From Pontivivens ytuae (lineage in GTDB: Bacteria > Pseudomonadota > Alphaproteobacteria > Rhodobacterales > Rhodobacteraceae), in contig NZ_CP064942.1 in assembly GCF_015679265.1 (NCBI RefSeq), positions 3,080,001 through 3,144,000 on the forward strand: 64,000 nt of DNA. The letters are read 5' to 3'. How positions within the stretch are numbered: position 1 is the stretch's first letter; each line of letters starts with the position of its first letter. This document shows positions 23,182-31,920 of this stretch, in pieces. A program made the position numbers and the translations under genes. The notes under the pieces were generated by a model, which was not told the DNA's origin, searched no databases, and was given only the letters and a program-made list of their open reading frames with translations.

Positions 23182-23733
23182 TTACGAGGTGCCGCCCAGT
23201 TTTTCCTTGAGCGCCGCGAGGGCCGCGAAGGGGCGTTCGCCCTCGGGCGCATCTCCTTGCGGTGCAGGCTCCGGCAACTGCTCGGCCCCTTCCGCGCGGG
23301 GATAGGCGGGCAGGGCAAGGGCGGCGGCCTCGATCGCGACGAGGCCGATGTCCAGCGTGCGGGGCATCGCCTCGACCTCGTCCTCCTCCTCCGCATCGAA
23401 ATCGACCTGTTCGGGGTCGAGATCGGGCAGGTAGAGACGGCGCACCTCCTCCGAAATGCGAGCGGTGACGGGCTGGAGCGTGACGACGCAGCTCTGGATC
23501 ACAGTCGCCTCCAGCCGGCCTTCGAGGCGCAGGGCCCCGTCCCCGGCGGGCTCCACAAAGCCGCGGAAGCGGAAGCGGTCGACGGAGCGAGCGTCGAAGA
23601 GGGTGGCAAGCGCTGCACGCTCCTCCTCGGTGGCGGTCTCGTCGAAGTCCATCCGGCCCTCGCGCGCCAGGCGGTGCGGCATGTGCGGGCGGGTGAACTC
23701 GAGCGGGCGGTCTGGGGCTTTCGCGCGGGCCAT
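23182..23733 (-). CDS. yceD: YceD family (DUF177) protein
   Basis: A 183-residue DUF177 protein. The core motif SCVVTLQPVTARISEEV (with its conserved cysteine) and the acidic FDAEEEDEVEAMPRTLDIGL region are typical. YceD lies upstream of rpmF in most bacteria and has been linked to 23S rRNA accumulation or ribosome biogenesis; the mechanism is not settled. It is divergent from bamE, sharing a 116-bp promoter region. Confidence 0.92.
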   Translation of the reverse strand: MARAKAPDRPLEFTRPHMPHRLAREGRMDFDETATEEERAALATLFDARSVDRFRFRGFVEPAGDGALRLEGRLEATVIQSCVVTLQPVTARISEEVRRLYLPDLDPEQVDFDAEEEDEVEAMPRTLDIGLVAIEAAALALPAYPRAEGAEQLPEPAPQGDAPEGERPFAALAALKEKLGGTS

Positions 23734-23849
23734 GGCTGCTCCTCCCTTCGGAATCGCTGCGGCAGCTCGTTCCGGGTGATCTTGTCAGCAGAAGATGTGC
23801 GGGGTAGGTCGGGAAGACAATAGCGACCCTCAGGGAGACCCACCGGACG

Positions 23850-24299
23850 ATGCGCCGCGCCATTCTGACCGCCACCGCCGCCGCGACCTTGCTGACGGCC
23901 TGTGCGCCGAGCCTGCGCAGCCATGGCTACGCGCCGCAGCCCGAGGTTCTGGACACCGTCGAGGTGGGCATCGACACCCGCCAGACCGTCGCGAGCAAGC
24001 TCGGCCGGCCCGGTGACAGCGGGATCTTGGAAAACGATGAGTGGTATTACGTCGCCACCACGACGCGCACCTATCTCTACAATGCGCCGGAGGTGATCGA
24101 GCGTCGCGTCGTCGCCGTGCAGTTCGATGAGCAGTCCGTGGTGCGCGATGTCACCGAGTACACGCTGGCCGACGGCCGGGATGTCGAGTTCGTGAGCCGC
24201 ACGACGGAGACGTTCGGTTCCGAGCTTTCGGTCGTGCAGCAGCTTCTGGGCAACATCTTCAACCCGGCCGGCCTGCTGGGCGACGGCGGATCGCCGTAA
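23850..24299 (+). CDS. bamE: Outer membrane protein assembly factor BamE (SmpA/OmlA) lipoprotein
   Basis: A 149-residue lipoprotein. The signal sequence ends in lipobox LLTAC with Cys18 as the lipid attachment site. The BamE fold is indicated by VEVGIDTRQTVASKLGRPGD and the Trp/Tyr strand WYYVATTTRT. It joins the BamABCDE complex that inserts beta-barrel proteins. It is divergent from yceD, as in many alphaproteobacteria. Confidence 0.93.
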   Translation: MRRAILTATAAATLLTACAPSLRSHGYAPQPEVLDTVEVGIDTRQTVASKLGRPGDSGILENDEWYYVATTTRTYLYNAPEVIERRVVAVQFDEQSVVRDVTEYTLADGRDVEFVSRTTETFGSELSVVQQLLGNIFNPAGLLGDGGSP

Positions 24300-24302
24300 C
24301 GA

Positions 24303-24716
24303 TCAGCCGGTCTTGGCCGCGTCCTTCTCCTCCGCGAAGGTGAGGGCGACGCCGTTCATGCAGTAGCGCAGGCCCGTCGGTGCCGGTCCGTCCGGGAAGA
24401 CGTGGCCGAGATGGCCGCCGCAGCGGGAGCAGGTGATCTCCGTCCGGCGCATGAAGAAGCTGCGATCCTCGTGCTCCTCAACGGCTTCGCGCGTGATCGG
24501 TTCGTAGAAGCTGGGCCAGCCGGTACCGCTCTCGAACTTGGCGCCTTGCGTGAAAAGTTCTTGTCCGCAACCGCGGCAATGAAAGATGCCGGGGGTCTTG
24601 GGGAAGTTGTCGTGCGTTCCCGCACGCTCCGTCCCTTTCTTGCGCAGGACCTTGTATTCGAGATCGTTCAGTTCCGCGCGCCACTCGGCATCCGTTTTCG
24701 TGAACTTTTCGTGCAT
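24303..24716 (-). CDS. msrB: Peptide-methionine (R)-S-oxide reductase
   Basis: A 137-residue MsrB. The structural zinc cysteines are C47, C50, C96 and C99, and the catalytic cysteine is C119 (GLRYCMNGVAL). No resolving cysteine at the usual 63-like position is obvious. It repairs methionine-R-sulfoxide in proteins. The start is ATG 24714-24716; frames reaching further upstream have no ribosome site. It is convergent with bamE (3 bp apart) and divergent from olsB. Confidence 0.96.
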   Translation of the reverse strand: MHEKFTKTDAEWRAELNDLEYKVLRKKGTERAGTHDNFPKTPGIFHCRGCGQELFTQGAKFESGTGWPSFYEPITREAVEEHEDRSFFMRRTEITCSRCGGHLGHVFPDGPAPTGLRYCMNGVALTFAEEKDAAKTG

Positions 24717-24796
24717 CACTGTTGTTTTCCTTGCATCATGCGTCCGCGTCGCCAATGTCATGACAGATATAGGCCTTCCGCAGCGGGGAGGAAGCC

Positions 24797-25534
24797 ATGG
24801 CCATGTTCTCTCGTGGGCGCTACCGCGTCCGGTTTGCCGAGACACCGGGTGATATCGCCGCAGCGCAGCAGCTGCGCTTTCGAACCTTCCGCGGGGACGG
24901 CGGCGGCATAGATGCCGACGATTTCGACGAGCGCTGCATCCACGTGCTCGTTGAGGAGGTGAAGTCCGGCACGCTCGTCTGCTGCTACCGCCTCCTGCCC
25001 TTCAAGACCGGCAGCGAGATCGGTGAGAGCTATTCGGCGCAGTATTACGAGCTCGACGCGCTCAAGGACTATCCCGGCACGATGGTCGAGATGGGGCGGT
25101 TCTGCATCGATCCCGAGTGGCGCGATCCGGACATCTTGCGCATCGCCTGGGCCGCCATGGTCCGCTTCGTGGACGAGCACGAGGTGGAGATGCTGTTCGG
25201 CTGCTCCTCCTTCCACGGGACCGAGGCCGAGGCCTACATGGACGCCTTCGCGCTCCTGAAGGACAAGCACCTGGCGCCCAAGCGCTGGCTGCCGCGGGTG
25301 AAGGCGCCCAAGGTCTTCCGCTTTGCCAAGCAGTTGCGGCTGCGCAAGCCCGACCTGAAGCGGGCCATGAAGGGGATGCCGCCCCTTTTGCGGACCTATC
25401 TCGTGATGGGTGGCTGGGTCAGCGACCATGCGGTGGTCGACGATGACCTCAAGACGCTGCACGTCTTCACGGGGCTGGAGATCAAGGGGATCCCGCCGAC
25501 CCGCCAGCGGCTGCTGCGCGCGAGCGCCCTCTAG
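24797..25534 (+). CDS. olsB: L-ornithine N-alpha-acyltransferase (ornithine lipid synthesis)
   Basis: A 245-residue GNAT-like acyltransferase of the OlsB family: N-terminal YRVRFAETPGDIAAAQQLRF, then the core EMGRFCIDPEWRDPDILRIA and LFGCSSFHGTEAEAYMDAFA, all characteristic. It transfers a 3-hydroxyacyl group from ACP to ornithine, giving lyso-ornithine lipid. The partner olsA that usually completes the lipid is not adjacent; the next gene is an NTF2-fold protein. Confidence 0.9.
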   Translation: MAMFSRGRYRVRFAETPGDIAAAQQLRFRTFRGDGGGIDADDFDERCIHVLVEEVKSGTLVCCYRLLPFKTGSEIGESYSAQYYELDALKDYPGTMVEMGRFCIDPEWRDPDILRIAWAAMVRFVDEHEVEMLFGCSSFHGTEAEAYMDAFALLKDKHLAPKRWLPRVKAPKVFRFAKQLRLRKPDLKRAMKGMPPLLRTYLVMGGWVSDHAVVDDDLKTLHVFTGLEIKGIPPTRQRLLRASAL

Positions 25535-25537
25535 AGC

Positions 25538-25915
25538 TTGCGCGATCTGCCCGAAGTCGTGGTCCGCTACCTGTCCGCCTACAACAAGCGGGATGTGGAG
25601 GGCATGCTGGCGTGCCTCTCGGAGGACGTGTCGTTCCGCAACATCTCCTCCGGCTCCGAAACGGTGGAACTGACCGGGCGCGCGGCGTTCGAGAAACTGG
25701 CCCGGCAGGGAGCCGCGGCGTTCAGCGCGCGGCGGCAGTCTGTGCTCAACTACATCGTGGTCGACGATCTCTCCGTCCTCGACATCGAGTTCACGGCGAC
25801 CGTGGCGCAGGACATGGAGAATGGCTGGCGCGCGGGGCAGGAGCTGAGGTTTTCAGGCGCCAGTGCGTTCACCGTGCGCGACGGCCTGATCGTGCGGCTG
25901 GTCGATGAGAGCTGA
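25538..25915 (+). CDS. Nuclear transport factor 2 (SnoaL-like) fold protein
   Basis: A 125-residue NTF2/SnoaL-like single domain (VVRYLSAYNKRDVEGMLACL at the start). The only plausible start is TTG at 25538, 3 bp after the olsB stop; no ATG occurs before residue 21. This spacing implies translational coupling with olsB. The fold binds small ligands or catalyses isomerase-like reactions; function here is unknown. Confidence 0.8.
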   Translation: MRDLPEVVVRYLSAYNKRDVEGMLACLSEDVSFRNISSGSETVELTGRAAFEKLARQGAAAFSARRQSVLNYIVVDDLSVLDIEFTATVAQDMENGWRAGQELRFSGASAFTVRDGLIVRLVDES

Positions 25916-25959
25916 GCGCGGCTGGACGGGCGTGCGGCGGCGTGGCTAGGCTGCCGCCC

Positions 25960-26877
25960 ATGCAGATCGACCCCGCGCTGTTCCGCCCCGACGCCATCTC
26001 CGCCGAGACGCAGGCTTTTCTCAAGAGGTTTCGGGAGGAGGTGGCGGAGCTGCCGCCGACCCACACCGTGCCGCCGGAGCTCACGCGGCAGGCCCGCGAT
26101 GAGGGGAAGGGCGTGTTCCCGGTCGCGGGGCCGGATGACGGCTCGCAATGGCACGACTTCGACGGCGGGCGGCTGCGGATCTCGCCGGGCGCGGGGGCAG
26201 GCGTCTACCTGCACATCCATGGCGGCGGCTGGACGCTCGGGCGTCCGTCACATTACGACCGGATCAACCAGCGGATCGCCGAGCGGACGGGGCTGACGGT
26301 CGCCTCGGAGGAGTACCGGCTGGCACCCGAGCACCCGTGGCCCGCCTGTTTCGAGGATTGCGTGGCCGCGGCGGAGCACCTGCTGGCCGACCGCCCGTTC
26401 GGCGAGGGGCCGTTCCTCATTGGCGGCGAGTCCGCCGGGGGGCACCTGTCGGCGCTCCTTGCGCTGCATCTGCGCGGGCGCGGCGTGGCGGGCGTCGTGC
26501 TGAACTACGGCTGCTTCGACCTCGACCTGACGCCCTCCGCGGCGAATTGGGGGGATGAGCCGCTGGTGCTCTCGACCCCGACGATCCGGTGGTTCGTGGA
26601 CAATCTGGCGCTCGATGCGGCTGGGCGGCGGGCGGCCTCGCCGCTTCATGCCGACCTTCAGGACCTGCCGCCGGCGCTGTTCCAGGTCGGCACGATGGAT
26701 CCGCTCATCGACGACACGCTGATGATGGCCGCGCGCTGGGCCGGGGCAGGTAACGCGACGGAGCTTCACGTGTTACCCGGCGGCATCCACGTCTTCGATG
26801 CGTTCGAGCTGGAGATCGCGCGGGAGTTTCACGACCGTCAGGCCGCGTTCCTCTCTCGCCTCGCCAGAAGCTCCTGA
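25960..26877 (+). CDS. Alpha/beta hydrolase, hormone-sensitive lipase family
   Basis: A 305-residue esterase of the HSL (bacterial family IV) type. The oxyanion motif HGGG is at residues 87-90, the nucleophile elbow GGESAGG has Ser158, and the Asp (MDPLIDD) and His (GGIHVFDAF) of the triad are in the expected C-terminal positions. It probably hydrolyses short-chain carboxylic esters. The start is ATG 25960; a GTG at 25942 would add six residues. Its 3' end overlaps the convergent kinase-like gene by 40 bp. Confidence 0.92.
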   Translation: MQIDPALFRPDAISAETQAFLKRFREEVAELPPTHTVPPELTRQARDEGKGVFPVAGPDDGSQWHDFDGGRLRISPGAGAGVYLHIHGGGWTLGRPSHYDRINQRIAERTGLTVASEEYRLAPEHPWPACFEDCVAAAEHLLADRPFGEGPFLIGGESAGGHLSALLALHLRGRGVAGVVLNYGCFDLDLTPSAANWGDEPLVLSTPTIRWFVDNLALDAAGRRAASPLHADLQDLPPALFQVGTMDPLIDDTLMMAARWAGAGNATELHVLPGGIHVFDAFELEIAREFHDRQAAFLSRLARSS

Positions 26878-27788
26878 TACTGCGCGACATTTCCCGCGAT
26901 CTTGGCGAAGCCGCTGTGGACGATGCCGCGCCCGATCTTCTGCGCGAGCCAGCAGCGCGTGAAGAGTGCGGCGAGCTCCCGCATCTCGGTATCCTGACCG
27001 GCGGCGTAACCTTCGAGGAAGGGTTCCGACAGCAGCAGCGGCACGCCGCCCGCATCGCGCGGCCCCTCGATCGGACCCGTCTGCCGGGTTGCGGCGACGA
27101 GGAAATGCGACAGGTCGAGCGCTGCGAGCCGCCGCTTGGTGTTGGTGAGATCCACCGCCCAGGTCTGCTCCAGCCCCAGCACCACGTTGTCCGGCGCGAA
27201 GTCCTTGTGGAACTTCACCAACGGCAGCGAACGGACGCCCCAACCGCGGGCGGTGCGCAACGTCTCCTGCGCGAAGGTGCGGAGCTCGGCATTGCGTGAA
27301 CGCAAAGGCGCGCCGAGCAGGTTCTCGGCCTGCTTGCCGATATCGACGGGACGCACATAGGGCGGGAAGGCCGCGTGGAGCCGGGCGAGCCACATGCCCG
27401 AGCGGCGCAGGCCGTCAGCTGCGGCAGCCGGATCTTCGCGCAGCATGGCGCGCACAGGTATCCCGTCGACCCGCTCGGTCACGACGGTCCCTTCCTCGGG
27501 CACGACGGCGATCGGGGTGGGGACGGTGAAAGCGCCGTCGCCCATGACCTCGCGCAGTTTGCGGTAGGCTTCATGGACGTTGCGGGCGACCGTCGGCGGA
27601 TCCTCCCGCGTAAAGCGCTGTACCAGCACTGGATGGCCGTCGAGCGTTGCCTCGAAGGTCAGCTTGCCGCTGCGGTTCCGGATGAAGCGGGGGGCGGTGA
27701 GCCCGCTGAGCTCATCGTTTTCGGCAAGCGTCCGGGCCAGCCGACGCATCGTCGCCCTTCCGCGCAGCCCGTCGATCAGGTGTTTCAT
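26838..27788 (-). CDS. Aminoglycoside phosphotransferase-like (APH/kinase fold) protein
   Basis: A 316-residue protein with the C-lobe of a small-molecule kinase: the Brenner-type loop HKDFAPDN (residues 194-201; catalytic Asp196 and Asn201) and the DFG-equivalent in AVDL (Asp213). The N-lobe has [20 protein letters not shown] and a possible lysine-free ATP site, so activity should be tested. It could phosphorylate a small metabolite or lipid head group. Its ATG overlaps the moaA stop (ATGA), so it is translationally coupled to moaA, an unusual partner. Confidence 0.72.
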   Translation of the reverse strand: MKHLIDGLRGRATMRRLARTLAENDELSGLTAPRFIRNRSGKLTFEATLDGHPVLVQRFTREDPPTVARNVHEAYRKLREVMGDGAFTVPTPIAVVPEEGTVVTERVDGIPVRAMLREDPAAAADGLRRSGMWLARLHAAFPPYVRPVDIGKQAENLLGAPLRSRNAELRTFAQETLRTARGWGVRSLPLVKFHKDFAPDNVVLGLEQTWAVDLTNTKRRLAALDLSHFLVAATRQTGPIEGPRDAGGVPLLLSEPFLEGYAAGQDTEMRELAALFTRCWLAQKIGRGIVHSGFAKIAGNVAQYQELLARRERNAA

Positions 27789-28792
27789 CCGCCGGTATGG
27801 CTCATGTGGCGGCCCATCTCGCCCGCCACTTTCTGACGCGAATAGTCGAAATCGTGGCCCTTGGGCTTGCGATCGATCGCGCGGCGGATCGCGTCGTGCA
27901 GCACTGCGTCGTCGTCGCTCGCCCGCAACACCTTCCGCAGGTCCGCGTCGTCGTCCTGGCCGAGGCACATGTAGAGCTGTCCGGTGCAGGTCAGCCGCAC
28001 GCGGTTGCAGCTTTCGCAGAAATTGTGGCTGAGCGGCGTGATGAAGCCGACGCGGCCGCCCGTCTCCTCCACCCGAACATAGCGGGCGGGGCCGCCGGTC
28101 TTGTAGGGGATGTCGACGAGCTGCCAGCTTTCCTCCAGCCGGGCGCGCAGATCCTTGAGCGACCAGTACTGGTCCAGCCGGTCGATGTCGTCGCCCATCG
28201 GCATGACCTCGATGAAGGTGAGGTCCATGGCGCGCGCGTGGCACCACTCGACCATCTTCTCCACCTCGTCGTCGTTCACGCCCTTGAGGGCCACGGCGTT
28301 GATCTTGACCTTGAGCCCGGCCTCAATCGCGGCGTCGATGCCGTCCATAACCTGCGCGAAGCGGCCCCAGCGGGTGACGTCCGCGAACTTCTTCTCGTCG
28401 AGCGTGTCGAGGGAGACGTTGACCCGCCGCACGCCCGCATCGGCCAGCGGCTGGGCGAAACGGCGGAGCTGGGAGCCGTTGGTGGTCAGCGTCAGCTCAT
28501 CGAGCGCGCCGGTGACGAGGTGCCGCCCCATCCCCTCGAAGAAGGTCATGATCCCGCGGCGCACCAGCGGCTCGCCCCCGGTGATCCGCAGCTTCTTCAC
28601 GCCCAGATCGACGAAAGCGGTGCAGAGCCGATCGAGCTCCTCGAGGCTCAGCAGCTCCGCCTTCGGCAGGAAGGTCATGTGCTCCGACATGCAGTAGGTG
28701 CAGCGGAAATCGCAGCGGTCGGTCACGCTGACCCGGAGGTAGGTGATGGCCCGCGCGAAGGGGTCGATCAGCGGTGCAGTTTGATCGCTCAT
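27785..28792 (-). CDS. moaA: GTP 3',8-cyclase (molybdenum cofactor biosynthesis protein A)
   Basis: A 335-residue radical SAM enzyme. The N-terminal cluster motif is CDFRCTYC (C27, C31, C34), followed by [13 protein letters not shown]; the C-terminal second cluster is in [16 protein letters not shown]. It converts GTP to 3',8-cyclo-GTP, the first step of molybdopterin synthesis. The start is the ATG at 28790-28792. Moco need fits the molybdenum/tungsten operon at the right edge of the window. Confidence 0.97.
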   Translation of the reverse strand: MSDQTAPLIDPFARAITYLRVSVTDRCDFRCTYCMSEHMTFLPKAELLSLEELDRLCTAFVDLGVKKLRITGGEPLVRRGIMTFFEGMGRHLVTGALDELTLTTNGSQLRRFAQPLADAGVRRVNVSLDTLDEKKFADVTRWGRFAQVMDGIDAAIEAGLKVKINAVALKGVNDDEVEKMVEWCHARAMDLTFIEVMPMGDDIDRLDQYWSLKDLRARLEESWQLVDIPYKTGGPARYVRVEETGGRVGFITPLSHNFCESCNRVRLTCTGQLYMCLGQDDDADLRKVLRASDDDAVLHDAIRRAIDRKPKGHDFDYSRQKVAGEMGRHMSHTGG

Positions 28793-28873
28793 GTCCGGGA
28801 GAGTAGGGTTGCGCCGGACCGGTTGCAAGAACGCACCCCGGCCCGTTTCACGCCGTGCAAAACGGAGCATAGC

Positions 28874-29242
28874 ATGACCCGGTTTCTCCTCTGCCTCGCT
28901 GCGTTGGTGGCCTGCACTCCGGCGGAGCAGCCCGCGCCGCCGCCGACCCCCAATATCGCCGATCCCGGCCAGCCCTCGCCTGTCAGTGGCCGTTTGATCG
29001 GCCCGACCGTGGCTGAGGTCAGTGTCGAGGAGACGGGCGCCTGGCTCTCCATGGCCGGGATCCAGCGCGTGGTGAACGGCTGGGTCGTGGATCAGGAGAC
29101 GGGGCAGGGCGCGCAGGTCGAGCTGCGTCCGGGCGACGATGCGCGGATGGACCGGATCTCGCTCGACGCGGTGCGCGCGCTTGGCGTCGATCAGGCGCGG
29201 GTCGTGGTGCTCGACGTCTATTACGACGAACGCAGCCTCTGA
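28874..29242 (+). CDS. Hypothetical lipoprotein
   Basis: I do not recognise a family. It is 122 residues with lipobox LVAC (Cys14), then a Pro-rich linker ([18 protein letters not shown]) and a small alpha/beta domain of about 80 residues with the pattern [20 protein letters not shown]. It is divergent from moaA and lies 12 bp before a GST gene, so it may be read together with the GST-beta-lactamase operon. Confidence 0.7.
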   Translation: MTRFLLCLAALVACTPAEQPAPPPTPNIADPGQPSPVSGRLIGPTVAEVSVEETGAWLSMAGIQRVVNGWVVDQETGQGAQVELRPGDDARMDRISLDAVRALGVDQARVVVLDVYYDERSL

Positions 29243-29254
29243 AGGGAGAGCGGG

Positions 29255-29872
29255 ATGATCCTCTACGGACGAGACATGTCACCCTTCGCGCGCCGCGTGG
29301 CGATCTGGTGTGACCTGCAGGGGCGCGAGGTCGAGCGGCGGCAGTTGCTAGTCGCCGGACCGCAGTGGGAGGAGATCAAGGCGGTGAACCCGCTGGGCCG
29401 CGTACCCGCCCTTGTGCTCGACGATGGCGAGGTGCTGGTGGAGACGGCGGCGATCATCGACCACCTTGAGGAAACGGCGCCGGAGGAGGCGCGCCTGCTG
29501 CCCGCGGGCGGGGCCGAGCGGCGGCGGACGCTGCAGGACATCGCCTATGCCACCTCCACCGCCGAGAAGATCGTAGCGCTGGTCTACGACAAGGTGCGGC
29601 GGCCCGAGGAATTCCATTACCCCGCCTGGATCGAGCGGCTGGAGGGGCAGATCCGGGCCGGGATCCAGGTGCTGGAGGGCCGCGTGCCCGAGGCCGGTTG
29701 GCTCTCGCGGACCGACCAGCCCATGGGCGGTGACATCGCAGTGGCGATCGCGGGTGAGATGGTGGAGGTCGTCTTCCCCGATCTCGACGTGGGCGACACG
29801 CCGATGCTCGACCGGCTGGTGGCCGATATGCGTGGTCTGCCCGCCTTCGCCGAGACGCGGCCGAAGCCATGA
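29255..29872 (+). CDS. Glutathione S-transferase family protein
   Basis: A 205-residue protein with an N-terminal thioredoxin-like GST domain ([20 protein letters not shown], with the serine of MSPFARR as the likely glutathione-activating residue) and the PALV turn ([11 protein letters not shown]) and [11 protein letters not shown] helix. The C-terminal helical domain is present. The substrate is unknown. The stop overlaps the start of the beta-lactamase gene (ATGA). Confidence 0.88.
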   Translation: MILYGRDMSPFARRVAIWCDLQGREVERRQLLVAGPQWEEIKAVNPLGRVPALVLDDGEVLVETAAIIDHLEETAPEEARLLPAGGAERRRTLQDIAYATSTAEKIVALVYDKVRRPEEFHYPAWIERLEGQIRAGIQVLEGRVPEAGWLSRTDQPMGGDIAVAIAGEMVEVVFPDLDVGDTPMLDRLVADMRGLPAFAETRPKP

Positions 29873-30669
29873 GGGGTTGGCTCTGCGCGCTCGTGCTGCT
29901 GGCGACGGGGGCGCAGGCCGATGAGGTGATCCCGCGTGCGCCGTTCGTGGACGCGCCGGGCGTGCAAGAGGTCGCCTTCCTCGCGCGCAGTGTCGGCGGG
30001 GCGGAGCGGTACGTGCTGGAGGGCAGTGATCTCGATACGGCCCACCGGCCCTGGTCGACCTTCAAGATCCCCAACCTGCTGATCGCGCTGGAGATCGGCG
30101 TCGCGGACGGACCCAACGCGCTGCGGACCTGGGATAGCAGCAGGCACCCCGCGGGGCGCTGGTGGCCGGACGCCTGGCTGCAGGACCATACGCTGGCCAC
30201 CGCCTTCCGCGCGTCCGCGGTCTGGTACTTCAGGGACGTGGCGACCGAGGTCGGCTCCGACCGCTACCGCGACTGGCTGGCGCGCTGGGACTACGGCAAT
30301 GCCGACCCGGGGGAGGGGCGCGACGACTTCTGGCTGGGCGGCCCGTTGGAGATCTCGGTCGCCGGGCAGGTCGCGTTTCTGGAGAGCCTTTTGTCGGGCA
30401 CCGCCGGGGTCGCACCGGAGCATCTGGAGATATTGGCGGAGATCAGCGCCGAGCCCGATCACGCCGGCCTCCACGCCAAGACCGGCGCGGGGCCGCTCGT
30501 CCCGGGCAACCTCGCCGGACCCTTCGGCGGCTGGTATGTCGGTTGGCAGGTGCGGGAGGGTGCGGCGCCGCTCGCCTTCGCCCTCTACATGGAGGCGGAG
30601 AGCTTCGCGGCCCTGCGCGACCTCCGCCGGGACCTCGCCGTCACGCTGCTGGAGGCGATCGCGGAATGA
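29869..30669 (+). CDS. Class D (OXA-type) beta-lactamase
   Basis: A 266-residue serine beta-lactamase of class D. All signature motifs are present: S-T-F-K (63-66, catalytic Ser63), S-x-V (116-118), Y-G-N (142-144), the W155-x-G-G-P-L-E-I-S segment, and K-T-G (204-206). An N-terminal signal peptide of about 17 residues (ending AQA) exports it to the periplasm. It is very divergent from the clinical OXA groups as far as I can judge. It lies in an operon with GST upstream and GNAT downstream, each joined by an ATGA overlap; no LysR/AmpR-type regulator is adjacent. Confidence 0.85.
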   Translation: MRGWLCALVLLATGAQADEVIPRAPFVDAPGVQEVAFLARSVGGAERYVLEGSDLDTAHRPWSTFKIPNLLIALEIGVADGPNALRTWDSSRHPAGRWWPDAWLQDHTLATAFRASAVWYFRDVATEVGSDRYRDWLARWDYGNADPGEGRDDFWLGGPLEISVAGQVAFLESLLSGTAGVAPEHLEILAEISAEPDHAGLHAKTGAGPLVPGNLAGPFGGWYVGWQVREGAAPLAFALYMEAESFAALRDLRRDLAVTLLEAIAE

Positions 30670-31211
30670 ACCGGAGCATCGAGACGGCACGGCTCACGAT
30701 GACGCCGCATGGCGCGGCTGATTTTAACGACCTCTGGGCGCTGTGGCGCGATCCGATGGTGGTGGCCAACATCGCGGGCGCGCCGATCAAGCGCTCGGAC
30801 GCCCGCGCTCGCCTGCTGCGCCGGGTCGGCGAGTGGGCGCTGGAGGGCTGGGGCTTCTGGGCCGTGCGGCGCAAGGAGGACGGCGCGTATCTCGGCGAGG
30901 TCGGCTTCCTCAACGCCATGCGCGAGCTCGACCCGCCGCTGCCCGACATGCCGGAGGCAGGCTGGGTCTTCAACGAGACGGGCCGCGGGCAGGGCTACGC
31001 GCGGGAGGCGGTGGGCGCGATGCTCGCCTGGGCCGATGCGCATCCGGCCTTCGACGCCACCTGCGCGATGATCGCCGCCGACAACGAACGCTCGCTGAAG
31101 CTGGCGGGCGAGATGGGATACGACATCGCCTACCGCTCTACCTTCAACGGCGATCCGGTCGAGGTGCTGACCCGCCCGCGCCGCGGACTTGCGCGGTCGG
31201 GGGACTTATGA
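30666..31211 (+). CDS. GNAT family N-acetyltransferase (RimJ/RimL-like)
   Basis: A 181-residue acetyltransferase of the acetyltransf_3 type: ETARLTMTPHGAADFNDLWA at the N-terminus, the GEVGFLNAMRELDP strand, and the acetyl-CoA motif GRGQGYAREAVGAMLAWAD. Protein N-terminal or small-molecule acetylation is possible. It overlaps the beta-lactamase gene (ATGA) and so belongs to that operon. Confidence 0.9.
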   Translation: MNRSIETARLTMTPHGAADFNDLWALWRDPMVVANIAGAPIKRSDARARLLRRVGEWALEGWGFWAVRRKEDGAYLGEVGFLNAMRELDPPLPDMPEAGWVFNETGRGQGYAREAVGAMLAWADAHPAFDATCAMIAADNERSLKLAGEMGYDIAYRSTFNGDPVEVLTRPRRGLARSGDL

Positions 31212-31350
31212 TGAGTTTTTGCCCAATGGTGAGAGGAAGGACTGCATGACCGGGTTCGCTCTCATCATGCCCGTTGATGCGGCATCGCTCGACGCGCCGC
31301 GGCACGGCCTTCGGATGCCTTCGCGCCAGACAACACGGGGACGAGGCGCC

Positions 31351-31896
31351 ATGTTCAAGACGATCCTCTCGACCCTGGGCCTCGCCACAGCGGCAACCGC
31401 AGTACCCGCCGAGGGCGGGCGGACCGGAGCACCGGAGCTGCCGACCGACTACGAGACGCTCCTGACAATGGCCGGCAACCACGTCGCCGCACAACAGAGC
31501 GCCCATAGCGGCGCGTGGCGCATGGATGAGGCGCGGCGGTTCGACGTAGACCCCGCCGCCGGCCGGATCTCCTGGTTCTTCGACGACGGGACGGAGGCAT
31601 CAGCCCCGGTCCAGCTCGTCGGGACCTGGAACCCGCAGGACGAGACCTTCCTCTGGGGTTGGGACCACCCCTCCGCCCCGCCGGGCACCGCGCAGGCGGT
31701 GAAGAACTACGCCGACGCCAACGGCATTGCCGGGCTTCAAACCTCGCAGATCGCCTGTGATTTCGACGCCTGCTGGCGGATCGCCGGGACCGCGTCGCTG
31801 ATCGGCGACCTGCAGGGCCTCTACCGGTTCGAGGAGAGCCCGGGTGGCGCTTGGGTCTATGTCGGCTTCGCCGATGTCACGCTCAAGAAATCCTGA
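31351..31896 (+). CDS. DUF6882 family protein
   Basis: A 181-residue protein. The Trp-rich block LVGTWNPQDETFLWGWDHPS is the DUF6882 hallmark, with the later YRFEESPGGAWVYVGF segment. Function is unknown. The start is uncertain: ATG 31351 gives a signal-like N-terminus (MFKTILSTLGLATAATA), whereas ATG 31246 has the better ribosome site (AGAGGAAGG) but adds 35 low-complexity residues. It lies 139 bp after the GNAT gene. Confidence 0.72.
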   Translation: MFKTILSTLGLATAATAVPAEGGRTGAPELPTDYETLLTMAGNHVAAQQSAHSGAWRMDEARRFDVDPAAGRISWFFDDGTEASAPVQLVGTWNPQDETFLWGWDHPSAPPGTAQAVKNYADANGIAGLQTSQIACDFDACWRIAGTASLIGDLQGLYRFEESPGGAWVYVGFADVTLKKS

Positions 31897-31920
31897 CCGG
31901 CCGCAACATCGAAGAGAGAC

